The position numbers and the translations under genes were made by a program. Positions 52,270 through 60,566 of a DNA stretch of 64,000 bases are shown piece after piece. Position 1 is the first letter of the stretch. Every line of letters begins with the position of its first letter. Under the pieces are notes generated by a model, which had not been told where the DNA came from, made no database searches, and was given only the letters and a program-made list of their open reading frames with translations. This DNA is from Oxalobacteraceae bacterium UBA6018 (GTDB lineage Bacteria > Pseudomonadota > Gammaproteobacteria > Burkholderiales > Burkholderiaceae_D), in assembly GCA_002428015.1 (NCBI GenBank), contig DIZW01000124.1, forward strand, positions 500-64,499, read 5' to 3'.

Positions 52270-53649
52270 ATGACACTCGACTCCTCCCCAATCGCGGCGA
52301 TCGCCACCGCACCCGGCCGCGGCGGCATCGGCGTGGTGCGCGCCTCCGGCAAATCGCTGGCCGAACTGAAAGCGGCGCTGTTCCCCGGCCTGACACTGGC
52401 CGCGCGCCACGCCACCTACGTGCCCTTCACCGGGGCCGACGGCGAGGTGATCGACGAGGGCATCGCGATCTGGTTCAAGGGGCCGCACTCCTACACCGGC
52501 GAAGAGGTGCTCGAGCTGCAGGGCCACGGCGGCCCGGTGGTGCTGCGCATGCTGCTCGCGCGCGTGCTCGAAGCGGGCGCCGCGATCGGCCTGCGCCTGG
52601 CCGAGCCGGGCGAATTTACCCGCCGCGCCTATCTCAACGACAAGCTCGACCTGGCCCAGGCCGAGGCCGTGGCCGACCTGATCGACGCCTCCACCGAGGC
52701 GGCCGCCAAGTCGGCCTCGCAGTCGCTCTCGGGCGCGTTCTCCCAGACCGTCAACACCCTGGTCGAGCAGACCATTAACCTGCGCATGCTGGTGGAAGCG
52801 ACCCTCGACTTCCCCGAGGAAGAAATCGACTTCCTGGAAAAGTCCAACGCGCGCGGACAGTTAAGCGTGATCATCGACTCGCTCGACCAGGTGTTCCGCA
52901 AGGCGGCCCAGGGCGCCCTGCTGCGCGAGGGTTTGAACGTGGTGCTGGTGGGCCAGCCGAACGTGGGCAAGTCGTCCCTGCTCAACGCCTTGGCCGGCGC
53001 CGACGTGGCGATCGTGACGCCGATCGCCGGCACCACGCGCGACAAGGTCAGCGAGACCATCCAGATCGAGGGTATTCCGCTGAACATCGTCGACACGGCC
53101 GGCATCCGCGCCATCGACGAGGGCGTGGACGTGGTCGAGCGCATCGGCATCGAGCGCACCTGGGGCGAGGTCGGCAAGGCCGACGTGATCCTGCATATGC
53201 TCGACGCCGCGCACGGGCCGACCCGGGCCGACGAGGGCATCGTCGCGGCCTTTCCGCAAGGCGTGCCGGTGCTGCGCATCTGGAACAAGATCGACCTGTC
53301 CGGACACAAGCCCTCGGTCGATCCGACCGCCGAGGCGACCAACCTCTACCTGTCGGCGCACGAACACCTGGGCATCGACCTGCTGCGCGCCGAACTGCTG
53401 CGCATCGCCGGCTGGCAACAGACCGGCGAATCGCTGTTCCTCGCACGCGAGCGGCACCTGATCGCGCTGCGCTCGGCGCGCAAGCATCTGGACGTGGCGG
53501 CAGCCCATGCCGCGCAGAACGACCAGTCGCTGGACTTGTTCGCCGAGGAATTGCGGCTGGCCCAGGCTCAGCTGTCGAGCATCACCGGAGAGTTCACGCC
53601 GGATGATTTGCTGGGGGTGATTTTTAGCCGGTTTTGTATCGGAAAATAG
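52270..53649 (+). CDS. mnmE: tRNA modification GTPase
   Basis: This 459-residue protein, with MnmG, forms the 5-carboxymethylaminomethyl group at U34 of tRNAs. It has the N-terminal folate-binding domain (IAAIATAPGRGGIGVVR), the G domain (GQPNVGKSSLLNAL, DTAGIR, NKID) and the invariant C-terminal FCIGK that supplies the catalytic Cys. The start at 52270 (MTLDSSPIAA) matches the family. The last codons double as the attachment site of the element that follows; the C-terminus is intact. Confidence 0.98.
   Translation: MTLDSSPIAAIATAPGRGGIGVVRASGKSLAELKAALFPGLTLAARHATYVPFTGADGEVIDEGIAIWFKGPHSYTGEEVLELQGHGGPVVLRMLLARVLEAGAAIGLRLAEPGEFTRRAYLNDKLDLAQAEAVADLIDASTEAAAKSASQSLSGAFSQTVNTLVEQTINLRMLVEATLDFPEEEIDFLEKSNARGQLSVIIDSLDQVFRKAAQGALLREGLNVVLVGQPNVGKSSLLNALAGADVAIVTPIAGTTRDKVSETIQIEGIPLNIVDTAGIRAIDEGVDVVERIGIERTWGEVGKADVILHMLDAAHGPTRADEGIVAAFPQGVPVLRIWNKIDLSGHKPSVDPTAEATNLYLSAHEHLGIDLLRAELLRIAGWQQTGESLFLARERHLIALRSARKHLDVAAAHAAQNDQSLDLFAEELRLAQAQLSSITGEFTPDDLLGVIFSRFCIGK
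53632..53649. other. Putative attL core at the 3' end of mnmE
   Basis: ttttgtatcggaaaatag encodes the last mnmE codons (FCIGK and stop). A related sequence, ttctgtatcgtaaa, occurs at 57342-57355 (12 of 14 bases identical). The mnmE/trmE 3' end is the known insertion site of Salmonella genomic island 1 and relatives. Confidence 0.55.
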
Positions 53650-53760
53650 TTGGCTATCTAGACTGTTCCAATCGCATCCAAAGTTTGAGTTTCCTCCTAT
53701 GAAGTGTGGTGCGGTAGTGTCCAGTGGACTCCAGAGTTTCCTGTAGACATCCAGGCGTTT

Positions 53761-53782
53761 TAGGTACACTATTTGGCACACG
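53761..53782. repeat. Putative integrase arm sites, left end
   Basis: TAGGTACAC (53761) and TTGGCACACG (53773) lie just upstream of the integrase gene. Their counterparts TTGGTACACG (57261) and TAGGTACACG (57273) lie near the right end, consistent with arm-type integrase binding sites. Confidence 0.5.
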
Positions 53783-53826
53783 TGTCCCAACGGTTGGGTT
53801 TGCGTGTACCGAAAAGGAATTCTCCC

Positions 53827-55047
53827 ATGCCTCGCCAAGCAACCCCACTTACAGATACCAAGGTCAAGGCGCTGAAGCCGAAACCCGAGCGCTACCGTGT
53901 GAGCGATACCGGCGGACTCATGCTGGAGGTGATGCCGAGCGGTTCTAAGGTTTGGCGATATCGATACCAGCTATTTGGTGTGCGGCACCCTGCGCTAACT
54001 ATCGGCAGTTACCCTGAATTCGGGTTGGCCGACGCGCGTAAGCGCCGCGACGAGTGGTCCGCATTGGTTTCGCGTGGTGAATCGCCGAAGCGTGCGGTAC
54101 AGGCCGCGAAATCGGCGATGCTGAACACGGTGAAGGCATTCGGGGCAGCATGGCTAGACGACCAGGTTGCTGGTAAGTCTCAGAGCTACGTCACCACCAT
54201 GCGCCGCCTGATGACAAAAGACGTTTTTCCTGTGCTCGGCAGTTTCCCGCTCACTGATGTCAAACCGACTGACATCATGGCTCTGTGCGACAAGATCAAG
54301 GCGCGTGGAGCGCCAAAAATGGCGCTCCTTACGCGCAACGTCCTGCGCCGGATGTACGACTTCGCGATAGCGCGCCAACTCGCCGAAAGCAATCCTGCTG
54401 CGGCCCTCGTTGCCCGGTTCATCGCTACCGAAGAGAGTCGAACCCGAGTGCTGTCTCCTGTCGAAATCGGCGTGGTCTTGAGGGCGATCTACGCGTCCGA
54501 CATTCGTCGGGCATTAAAGCTGGCGCTTAATCTCCTCTTCGTCACCATGGTGCGTAAAGCCGAGCTGACTGAATCGACGTGGGATGAGTTTGACTTGAAG
54601 GCCGGGATCTGGGACATCCCGGCAGAGCGTATGAAGAAGGACAAGCCGCACCGAGTTTATCTTTCCCGTCAAGCGACCGAAATGCTGGAGGAGTTGAGGG
54701 CATACGCTGGCAAGTCTGCATACGTTTTCCCGAGCACGCGCGGCATGGAGGATCGCCCTATAAGCAAGAGCACTCTAAATCAAGCGGTCCGCGCGCTGTC
54801 AATCGACGTGCAGCATTTCGTCTTGCACGACTTTCGTCGAACCGCCTCTACACATCTTCACGAAATGGGGCATTCCTCGGACGCGATTGAGCGCGCGCTT
54901 GCGCACAAGATTCTTGGCATCAAAGGCGTTTACAATCGTGCCGAGTACGCGGACCAACGCCGCGTAATCCTTCAAGCCTGGGCAGACTTTGTTCAGGCTC
55001 AACTTGATGGCGCCACGATTACGCCGCTTTTTAGGAGTGCATGTTGA
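53827..55047 (+). CDS. P4-type tyrosine integrase
   Basis: This 406-residue recombinase starts MPRQATPLTDTKVKALKPK (DUF4102 arm-binding domain) after AAGGA. A central SAM-like core-binding domain follows, then the catalytic domain. Catalytic residues are seen in TMVRKAEL (Arg), HDFRRTASTHLHEMG (His-x-x-Arg), ALAHKI (His) and GVYNRAEY (Tyr). It should integrate the element into the mnmE 3' end that it adjoins. Base composition is lower in GC than the chromosomal neighbours. Confidence 0.95.
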   Translation: MPRQATPLTDTKVKALKPKPERYRVSDTGGLMLEVMPSGSKVWRYRYQLFGVRHPALTIGSYPEFGLADARKRRDEWSALVSRGESPKRAVQAAKSAMLNTVKAFGAAWLDDQVAGKSQSYVTTMRRLMTKDVFPVLGSFPLTDVKPTDIMALCDKIKARGAPKMALLTRNVLRRMYDFAIARQLAESNPAAALVARFIATEESRTRVLSPVEIGVVLRAIYASDIRRALKLALNLLFVTMVRKAELTESTWDEFDLKAGIWDIPAERMKKDKPHRVYLSRQATEMLEELRAYAGKSAYVFPSTRGMEDRPISKSTLNQAVRALSIDVQHFVLHDFRRTASTHLHEMGHSSDAIERALAHKILGIKGVYNRAEYADQRRVILQAWADFVQAQLDGATITPLFRSAC

Positions 55048-55772
55048 GCGAACAAGAAACGAATCCACCAAATCAGTCCAAGACCGTAGATCTTAATTTG
55101 CTGATCAATGAAGTCAGAGCCCAAACTTTGGGCGAGTTGGCTCATTTTCATTGGCAGCTAGTGCCCGACAAGGGGCAGGATGGATTCGCCGCCGAGTTTT
55201 TCCGTCCAATGAGCGCGGATGCTTCGATTAACGGTGAGCAATTCCGTGTGGAGTTTGTCAAGCATGCCCAGTCCGGGGCGCCAGTTGATCTTCGATTTGC
55301 AGCAATGACAGTGGCCTGCGCCTATTGCGTGGACGTGTCGAGATTACTTGCGCAAGGCGAACGTGAATTGGCATGGTGGAGCATGTCGGAGGCGCGATAC
55401 TGGTGTGGCGTTACGCTGTCAAGCCGTGGGATTGAAGCAGCACGTGCGACCACAATTACGGCAACGATAAGCGAAACGGGGAGAAAGTCGGCAAACGCTG
55501 GAGTTGCACGACGCTTGAGCGCCACCAAAGAAGAGGCATTCAGATTGGCGCGTGAGTTACGGCCACAAGAGAAAGGCTGGAGATCCAGGCGACAAGCGAC
55601 ATTGGCGATTAAGGATCGCGTCGTGGCATTCTCTGGCCAGGAAGGGCGCCAGCAGATCACCGAAACAGGCGGGGAAAAGACAATCTACGGATGGTTGGCC
55701 GAGATGCCGGACGCCGATGTCTTGTTTTCGAAATCAGACCACGCTGGTGAGGAGGCCGCGATCAAAAAATAG
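55041..55772 (+). CDS. Hypothetical protein of the integrative element
   Basis: This 243-residue protein starts MLSEQETNPPNQSKTVD after TAGGAG and overlaps the integrase stop. It has helical segments and an Arg/Lys-rich C-terminal half (RLSATKEEAFRLARELRP, GWRSRRQATLAIKDRVVAF) that could bind DNA. I recognise no family. Coupling to the integrase suggests co-expression in element maintenance. Confidence 0.7.
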   Translation: MLSEQETNPPNQSKTVDLNLLINEVRAQTLGELAHFHWQLVPDKGQDGFAAEFFRPMSADASINGEQFRVEFVKHAQSGAPVDLRFAAMTVACAYCVDVSRLLAQGERELAWWSMSEARYWCGVTLSSRGIEAARATTITATISETGRKSANAGVARRLSATKEEAFRLARELRPQEKGWRSRRQATLAIKDRVVAFSGQEGRQQITETGGEKTIYGWLAEMPDADVLFSKSDHAGEEAAIKK

Positions 55773-55922
55773 GGATTCCGTCTTTAAAGCGGCAATACTT
55801 GCATAAAAAACTATCCGTGGGCTAGTAGAGGTTATACGCCAGCTAGTCCGCGCGGTAGATGGTTCAGTTCGCACTCCTTACGATTGGTTCTGTTGTCCAA
55901 TCACATATTAGGAGTTCCAAAA

Positions 55923-56168
55923 ATGTCTGAACTGATCCAAGCCGTCTACGTCATCCTGCGCAAGCGCCAGCTGTGTCAGCGCATCGGGCTTTCCCCTGCT
56001 CAAGTTTACGCAATGCTCGATCCGAAGTCTCCGAGCCATGATCCAGCCTTTCCGCGTCAAATCCGCCTCGGCGCCTCTGCCGTTGGCTGGTTTGAACACG
56101 AGGTCGAAGCCTGGCTGACATCGCGCCCGCGCGTTCGCGTCGCCCAGCAAGCGAAGGAGTCGAAATGA
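55923..56168 (+). CDS. AlpA-family excisionase/regulator
   Basis: This 81-residue protein starts MSELIQAVYVILRKRQLC after AGGAG. It has the MerR-like helix-turn-helix of AlpA: RKRQLCQRIGLSPAQVYAML, FPRQIRLGASAVGWFEHEVE and AWL. AlpA proteins act as excisionases or activators of integrase genes in P4-like elements. It overlaps the next gene by 4 bases. Confidence 0.85.
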   Translation: MSELIQAVYVILRKRQLCQRIGLSPAQVYAMLDPKSPSHDPAFPRQIRLGASAVGWFEHEVEAWLTSRPRVRVAQQAKESK

Positions 56169-57070
56169 AATCCCTCGCGCCATACACCCCTCAGTATCCA
56201 TCCCACGCCTTCACCGACCTGTCTGGCGAGCTTATGCGCGGCCTTACCATCGGCGGTGCCGCCGCTGAAATCGTCGGGACGGTATTGATCGCCATCATCT
56301 CATTTTTGACTCAGGGTATCGCCGACGTGGTTTGGCCAAACGGCCAAAAGTCGCCCATCGGAGTTAGTGGAATCGTAGTGGCTCCCTCCGGCTTCGGCAA
56401 GTCGGTGATTCTGAAAATATTGATGAACGCGATTGAGCAATGTTTGCGCCGACTGAGTCAAATTGACGAAAAATTCTTGGACTTCCTGATCGAGGATGCA
56501 ACTCGCGAAGCGATTGTAGAGAGCCTCGTTCGTTTCCCGGTCGCCTTCTTGCAGACTGACGAAGCCGGGCAGCTCCAGCATTTGTTTCGGCATGCGGCTA
56601 CGCTGGTCAAGCTGCTGGACGGCGCCCCACTCCGAAATGCGCGCGTCTCTTCCGGACGCAAAGCACTATTTGACGAGCGCTTGACGATGCTGCTGATGGC
56701 ACAACCTGATGTGTTTGACGGGATCAAACACGTGTTCCTACCAAAAGGCGGTGTTGGCGCTGGTAACCGCCTTTTTTACGCACCTTGCAACGGATTAGTC
56801 GCCGGTGGCTCGCTTCATCACCTCGTCCTGAACGGGCCTGTGGAATTGGCGTACAACGAAAAGGTGACAGCTCTTCTTGACGCAACGATTCAGCACGTCG
56901 AGAAACAAATCAAAGTGCGTCCGGCGCTATGCCTCAGCGTTGCCGCAGCTCAATGCCTAATTAATCTTGGCGATGAGGTATGTAGGAAAAGTCTTCCTGG
57001 GTCGCCGTGGCACTTCATCTCCGAGTATGTTTCGCGTCCCACTGCAGGAACGCGTCGAGGCTGTCACTGA
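56165..57070 (+). pseudogene. DUF3987-like gene truncated by fusion to a helicase remnant
   Basis: The first about 290 residues follow the DUF3987 family found in mobile elements (GVSGIVVAPSGFGKSVILK with a P-loop-like GFGKS, FLQTDEAGQL, RLTMLLMAQPDV, HFISEYVSRP). Family members normally continue much further. Just after SEYVSRP (about 57035) the DNA switches to sequence that, in another frame, encodes a UvrD-type helicase end, and this frame stops after TAGTRRGCH. It is therefore a 3'-truncated gene at a deletion or recombination junction. Confidence 0.7.
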
Positions 57071-57203
57071 CGATGCGGATATTGAAGAGGTCTACAACAC
57101 CGAGCGCAATCTTCTGTACGTGGCCTGCACTCGCGCCAGGGATCGCTTATTTGTCTGCGGCGTCGAGCCTGCATCGGAATTTATGGAAGACCTCCGGTCC
57201 TAG
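57036..57203 (+). pseudogene. 3' remnant of a UvrD-like helicase
   Basis: In the third plus frame the sequence encodes QERVEAVTDDADIEEVYN followed by TERNLLYVACTRARDRLFV and ASEFMEDL. This is the conserved C-terminal motif VI region of UvrD/Rep helicases (VACTRARDxL). All upstream helicase motifs are missing, so only the 3' end survives, joined to the DUF3987 gene. Confidence 0.8.
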
Positions 57204-57260
57204 TATGACTTTCTTTGCTTTGCGAACAACTCGGTGCCATGAAGTGGACAACTTCGGTTT

Positions 57261-57282
57261 TTGGTACACGCTTAGGTACACG
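57261..57282. repeat. Putative integrase arm sites, right end
   Basis: TTGGTACACG and TAGGTACACG mirror the pair at 53761-53782 in sequence and spacing, in reversed order. Confidence 0.5.
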
Positions 57283-57341
57283 CAATAGGCTGTTAACTGT
57301 GGAACTGCGGTAGATATTGGTTATCTATGGCTCTCTCAACA

Positions 57342-57359
57342 TTCTGTATCGTAAACCGG
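57342..57359. other. Putative attR core
   Basis: ttctgtatcgtaaaccgg resembles the mnmE terminus; the first codons would read F-C-I, as in FCIGK. Together with the arm sites it marks a probable right boundary, giving an element of about 3.7 kb. Confidence 0.5.
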
Positions 57360-57598
57360 AAACCATCGCCGTGCGTTGGAACCCCGGGCTCCGCGCATTA
57401 GCGTAGTCACGCCGGTGCCATGGGGTTTCGAGTGCGAAATAAGTCGAGTTGACATACTTTCTCATGCCATCAATCTCACTAAACGCTGGGGAATCCATGA
57501 ACTAGAAGTTGCTTTATGGAAAATCAAAAGGATTATGTTGAGATAGCGTAATGTAAGCTTTCCGTGCCCGGCGGCACCTTTACAGAAAGCTGATCGCT

Positions 57599-58075
57599 AT
57601 GTCTAGACTAATTTTTGATGGGAGTGCACACGTTATCGTTCTGATCGCTGACGATGGTGCTACGGTCGGGCGCTGGACGGCATTTAATAATGTCGATAGT
57701 CACGCGACGCTGACTCACCTACCTAACGCGGTCTATATGGTGCAGGATCGAACTGCACCTCGGCATCATGTGGCAAGTGCAAACGGACCGTACGGACTGT
57801 ATGGGATAGTTCGATTCAACGTCGTGGGACATGCGGGAGTCGGCATTCACTCCGGTCGCGCGGCGGCACGGCATGCTCCAGGCCCGGCCCACGCGACGAT
57901 GGGTTGCATCCGGACGACAGATGAAGCTATGCAGATGATTTCATCGTTTATGCTTACTTCCCCGCTTACCACGGTCGAGGTAAAGAATAACAGTGCGGCG
58001 GTTGCGCGCTCCGCGAGCAGGCGCGGCCGACATCGTCAAATGCATACGCACGGCCATGGACATCACTATGGATAG
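57599..58075 (+). CDS. L,D-transpeptidase-like (Tlde1/DUF2778-like) putative toxin
   Basis: This 158-residue protein has no signal peptide. Residues 66-110 contain GLYGIVRFNVVGHAGVGIHS and ATMGCIRTTDEAM, matching the L,D-transpeptidase pattern H-x(n)-[ST]-x-G-C-x-R with H84, C103 and R105. Tlde1 (DUF2778) effectors of type VI secretion have this pattern and act on peptidoglycan in target cells. The His-rich tail (HTHGHGHHYG) is unusual. The next gene overlaps its stop and encodes an exported protein, as expected for a periplasmic immunity partner. Motif-based; a non-toxic cell-wall enzyme is an alternative. Confidence 0.7.
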   Translation: MSRLIFDGSAHVIVLIADDGATVGRWTAFNNVDSHATLTHLPNAVYMVQDRTAPRHHVASANGPYGLYGIVRFNVVGHAGVGIHSGRAAARHAPGPAHATMGCIRTTDEAMQMISSFMLTSPLTTVEVKNNSAAVARSASRRGRHRQMHTHGHGHHYG

Positions 58076-58517
58076 GTCATCGTCAAGATTTCTAATGACC
58101 GTTTTTGCGTTCCTCAGTCTATCAACAGCAATCCCCACTGACTCCATCGCCGCGACGACAGCATGTTCCCTACAGGACGCCGAAGCCGCCGACGCTGCCG
58201 TTGATAAACTTGACAGCTGGCATAAGGTCCAGGCTTTCAGGATTCAATACGGGCGCTGCGACGATGGAAGTATCGCCGAAGGCAACTCGGAAGCCGTCGC
58301 CCGGCTGTTCGTGGATCACTGGGACACCGTGCCGGTACTGGTCAAGCTGATGCGGCAGGACCGCAGTTTGAAAGCTTTCGTGCTGCACCACGTTGACGCA
58401 ACGCTCGACACTGCTGATCTGACGCGCATCGGCAAGCTGGCTGTATCAGATTGCCCACGCGGCGCCGCCTCGTTCTGTAAGGAACTCGGTGCGGCGGCAG
58501 GGCGCGCCTTGCGCTGA
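58068..58517 (+). CDS. Exported protein, candidate immunity partner
   Basis: This 149-residue protein starts MDRSSSRFLMTVFAFLSLST with a signal peptide cleaved near SIAA. The ATG overlaps the toxin-like stop (ATGGATAG); an ATG at 58056 is also in frame. Mature features are four Cys (ACSLQDAE, YGRCDDGS, SDCPRG, SFCKEL) and helical segments. The plan (short, exported, overlapping, helical) resembles Tai/Tldi-type immunity proteins, but I recognise no family. Confidence 0.65.
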   Translation: MDRSSSRFLMTVFAFLSLSTAIPTDSIAATTACSLQDAEAADAAVDKLDSWHKVQAFRIQYGRCDDGSIAEGNSEAVARLFVDHWDTVPVLVKLMRQDRSLKAFVLHHVDATLDTADLTRIGKLAVSDCPRGAASFCKELGAAAGRALR

Positions 58518-58531
58518 CTTTCAATCGTAGG

Positions 58532-58590
58532 CAAAAAAAGCCGGCGTGACGCGTTTCCCGCGAAGGAACGCGTCACGCCAGCATTTTTTT
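58532..58590. terminator. Bidirectional terminator
   Basis: GCCGGCGTGACGCGTT ... AACGCGTCACGCCAGC forms a long stem flanked by AAAAAAA and TTTTTTT. It serves the immunity-like gene and the converging lipoprotein gene. Confidence 0.95.
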
Positions 58591-58601
58591 ACCGTAAGTC
58601 G

Positions 58602-58919
58602 TTAACGTTTGGTATCGTCGGTAGTCGGGGTGGCGCCGGCTCCGGTGCTGTTGGTGGTCGCGTCGGTGCCGCTGTTGGTGGCCGACGAGGACGAGCTGCC
58701 CATGCTGTTGGTGGTGGTGGCGGTGCCGGCGGCGCCAGCGGTCGCGTTGCCGCTGGCGGTGGTGCCGCTGTCGCCCGCTTCGACCGCACTCTTGGCGGCC
58801 ATGCCGCCACCGTTGGCCGGCGTCAGGTTGTCACTGGTGGTGGTTCCGGTGGAACTGCAAGCGGCTACGCCAAACGCGAGCAGGCCGGCCAGGATCAGGT
58901 TTTGAAATTTACCAGTCAT
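58602..58919 (-). CDS. Small Ser/Thr/Gly-rich lipoprotein
   Basis: This 105-residue protein starts MTGKFQNLILAGLLAFGVAA followed by the lipobox Cys (GVAAC) with SST after it. GGAG precedes the chosen ATG. The mature part is almost wholly Ser, Thr, Gly, Ala and Asn and intrinsically disordered. The function is unknown. Confidence 0.85.
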   Translation of the reverse strand: MTGKFQNLILAGLLAFGVAACSSTGTTTSDNLTPANGGGMAAKSAVEAGDSGTTASGNATAGAAGTATTTNSMGSSSSSATNSGTDATTNSTGAGATPTTDDTKR

Positions 58920-59198
58920 GTTGTACTCCATGCGTGAAATGAGCAGAAAGTCTACCAACACAGCCGCGGCGCGCCTGTTCAAAATCGTAAGCAAAAGTGA
59001 CAATTCTTCCATTAAATCAACTATTTAGTGAGATATGGAAACCCTCGCGCGCAATGTATTGGCAGTCGTTAACGGCAGGGCGTCTGCGGCGGCGCAAATA
59101 TAAGTAGAATTTATTTGGCGGCGCTGTCGATTTCTTCGCCGCTAAAACGTCGTAGTCATAAGCGTCCCGCTTACCCCGACTTTTTAAGGAGAATCGCC

Positions 59199-59690
59199 AT
59201 GAGCACAAGATCCCTCAATCCAATTCCTGTTGGCATGCACACCGTCACGCCGATGCTGGTATGCACTGGCGCGGCCGACGCGCTCGCTTGGTACGCACGC
59301 GCTTACGGCGCCATCGAGCAGACCCGCCTGGTGGGGCCCAACGGCAAGATCATGCACGCCCAGATGCTGATCGGCGACACGCCCATCATGCTGACGGAGG
59401 AAGACATCGAGCACTGCGCCGCTGGTCCCACGACTCTCAAGGGTTCGCCGGTGAGCTTGCATATCTACGTCGAAGACGTCGACGCCGCCTTCGCGAAAGC
59501 CCTGGCCGAGGGCGCAACCAGTAAAATGCCAGTCCAGGACATGTTCTGGGGCGACCGCTTCGGCGCGCTGACCGACCCGTTCGGGCATAGCTGGTCGATC
59601 GCCACCCACATTGAGGACTTGACGCCGGAACAGGTCAAGGCCAACTTCGAAAAGATGTGCAGCCAGAGCGCCGCCGCCAGCATGGGATAA
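59199..59690 (+). CDS. VOC (glyoxalase/PhnB-like) family protein
   Basis: This 163-residue protein starts MSTRSLNPIPVGMHTVTPML after AAGGAG. It has the PhnB-like VOC pattern: GAADALAWYARAYGA, NGKIMHAQMLIGDTPIMLTE, SLHIYVEDVDAAFAKALAEG and RFGALTDPFGHSWSIATH. It is commonly encoded beside DGPF proteins and ECF sigma factors, as here. The substrate is unknown. Confidence 0.92.
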   Translation: MSTRSLNPIPVGMHTVTPMLVCTGAADALAWYARAYGAIEQTRLVGPNGKIMHAQMLIGDTPIMLTEEDIEHCAAGPTTLKGSPVSLHIYVEDVDAAFAKALAEGATSKMPVQDMFWGDRFGALTDPFGHSWSIATHIEDLTPEQVKANFEKMCSQSAAASMG

Positions 59691-59702
59691 GGAGGAGAAA
59701 CG

Positions 59703-60131
59703 ATGAAATTCATGATCATAGTGAAGGCCAGTCCGGAGTCCGAGGCTGGGCAAATGCCCACCGAAAGCAAGCTGGCCGAAATGGGCAAGTTCAACGAGGA
59801 ACTGGTCAAGGCCGGTGTGATGCTGGCTGGCGAAGGCTTGCATCCGAGCTCGAAAGGGGCGCGGATTCGCTATTCGGGCAAGCAGCGCACCGTGATCGAC
59901 GGGCCGTTCGCGGAAACCCACGAACTCATTGCCGGCTTCTGGCTCATCCAGGTAAAGTCGAAGGAAGAAGCGATCGAGTGGATGAAGCGCTGCCCTAACC
60001 CGATGGAAAGCGATTCGGAGATCGAAATCCGGCAGGTGTTCGAAGCCGACGATTTCGGCAGCGAGTTCACGCCGGAACTGCGTGAGCAGGAAGAGCGCCT
60101 GCGCGCGCAGGTTGCGGCGCAGCAGGCTTAA
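59703..60131 (+). CDS. YCII-related DGPF-domain protein
   Basis: This 142-residue protein starts MKFMIIVKASPESEAGQMP after AAGGAGGAG and bears the DGPF motif (VIDGPFAETHELIAGFWLI). A C-terminal EFTPELREQEERL follows. DGPF proteins are ferredoxin-like folds genetically linked to ECF42 sigma factors. Confidence 0.93.
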   Translation: MKFMIIVKASPESEAGQMPTESKLAEMGKFNEELVKAGVMLAGEGLHPSSKGARIRYSGKQRTVIDGPFAETHELIAGFWLIQVKSKEEAIEWMKRCPNPMESDSEIEIRQVFEADDFGSEFTPELREQEERLRAQVAAQQA

Positions 60132-60190
60132 CGCAGCAGGCTTAACGTAGTAGGCTTAACTATATTCATCGTCAACATCGAGGAGCGGCC

Positions 60191-60538
60191 ATGGCATACA
60201 AAGGGAGCTGTCACTGCGGCAAGGTGGCGTTCGAGGTCGATGGCGAGCTGAAGGGCGCGCTGGCATGCAATTGTTCTATGTGCCAGCGCAAGGGGGCCTT
60301 GCTCTGGTTTGTGCCGCGCAATAACTTGCGCTTGCTGACGGACCCGGCGGCAATGAGCACCTACACCTTCAACAAGCACGTCATCCAGCACCACTTTTGC
60401 AGCACCTGCGGGATTCATGCCTTCGGCGAAGGTGTCGACCCCAAGGGAAATGCCATGGCCGCCGTCAATATCAATTGTCTGGAAGACGTCGATATCGGCG
60501 CCATTCCGGTCCAGCACTACGACGGCCGTTCCAGCTGA
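60191..60538 (+). CDS. GFA (CENP-V/GFA domain) family protein
   Basis: This 115-residue zinc protein has GSCHCGKVAFEVDG, CNCSMCQRKGALLWFV and FCSTCGIHAFG, the full set of Cys ligands of the glutathione-dependent formaldehyde-activating-like fold. The reaction is unknown for most members. It is co-directional in the DGPF/ECF cluster. Confidence 0.92.
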   Translation: MAYKGSCHCGKVAFEVDGELKGALACNCSMCQRKGALLWFVPRNNLRLLTDPAAMSTYTFNKHVIQHHFCSTCGIHAFGEGVDPKGNAMAAVNINCLEDVDIGAIPVQHYDGRSS

Positions 60539-60566
60539 TGTTCGAGCTAATTCAGGCGAGGCAAGT

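Larger units (their letters stand above)
57204..57598. other. Right end of the integrative element and flank
   Basis: This region has no gene. It holds arm-like repeats at 57261-57282, an imperfect repeat of the left-flank ttggctatcta (53650) as ttggttatcta (57317), and the candidate attR at 57342. The last 240 bases are unremarkable AT-richer DNA leading to the toxin-like gene. Confidence 0.5.
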
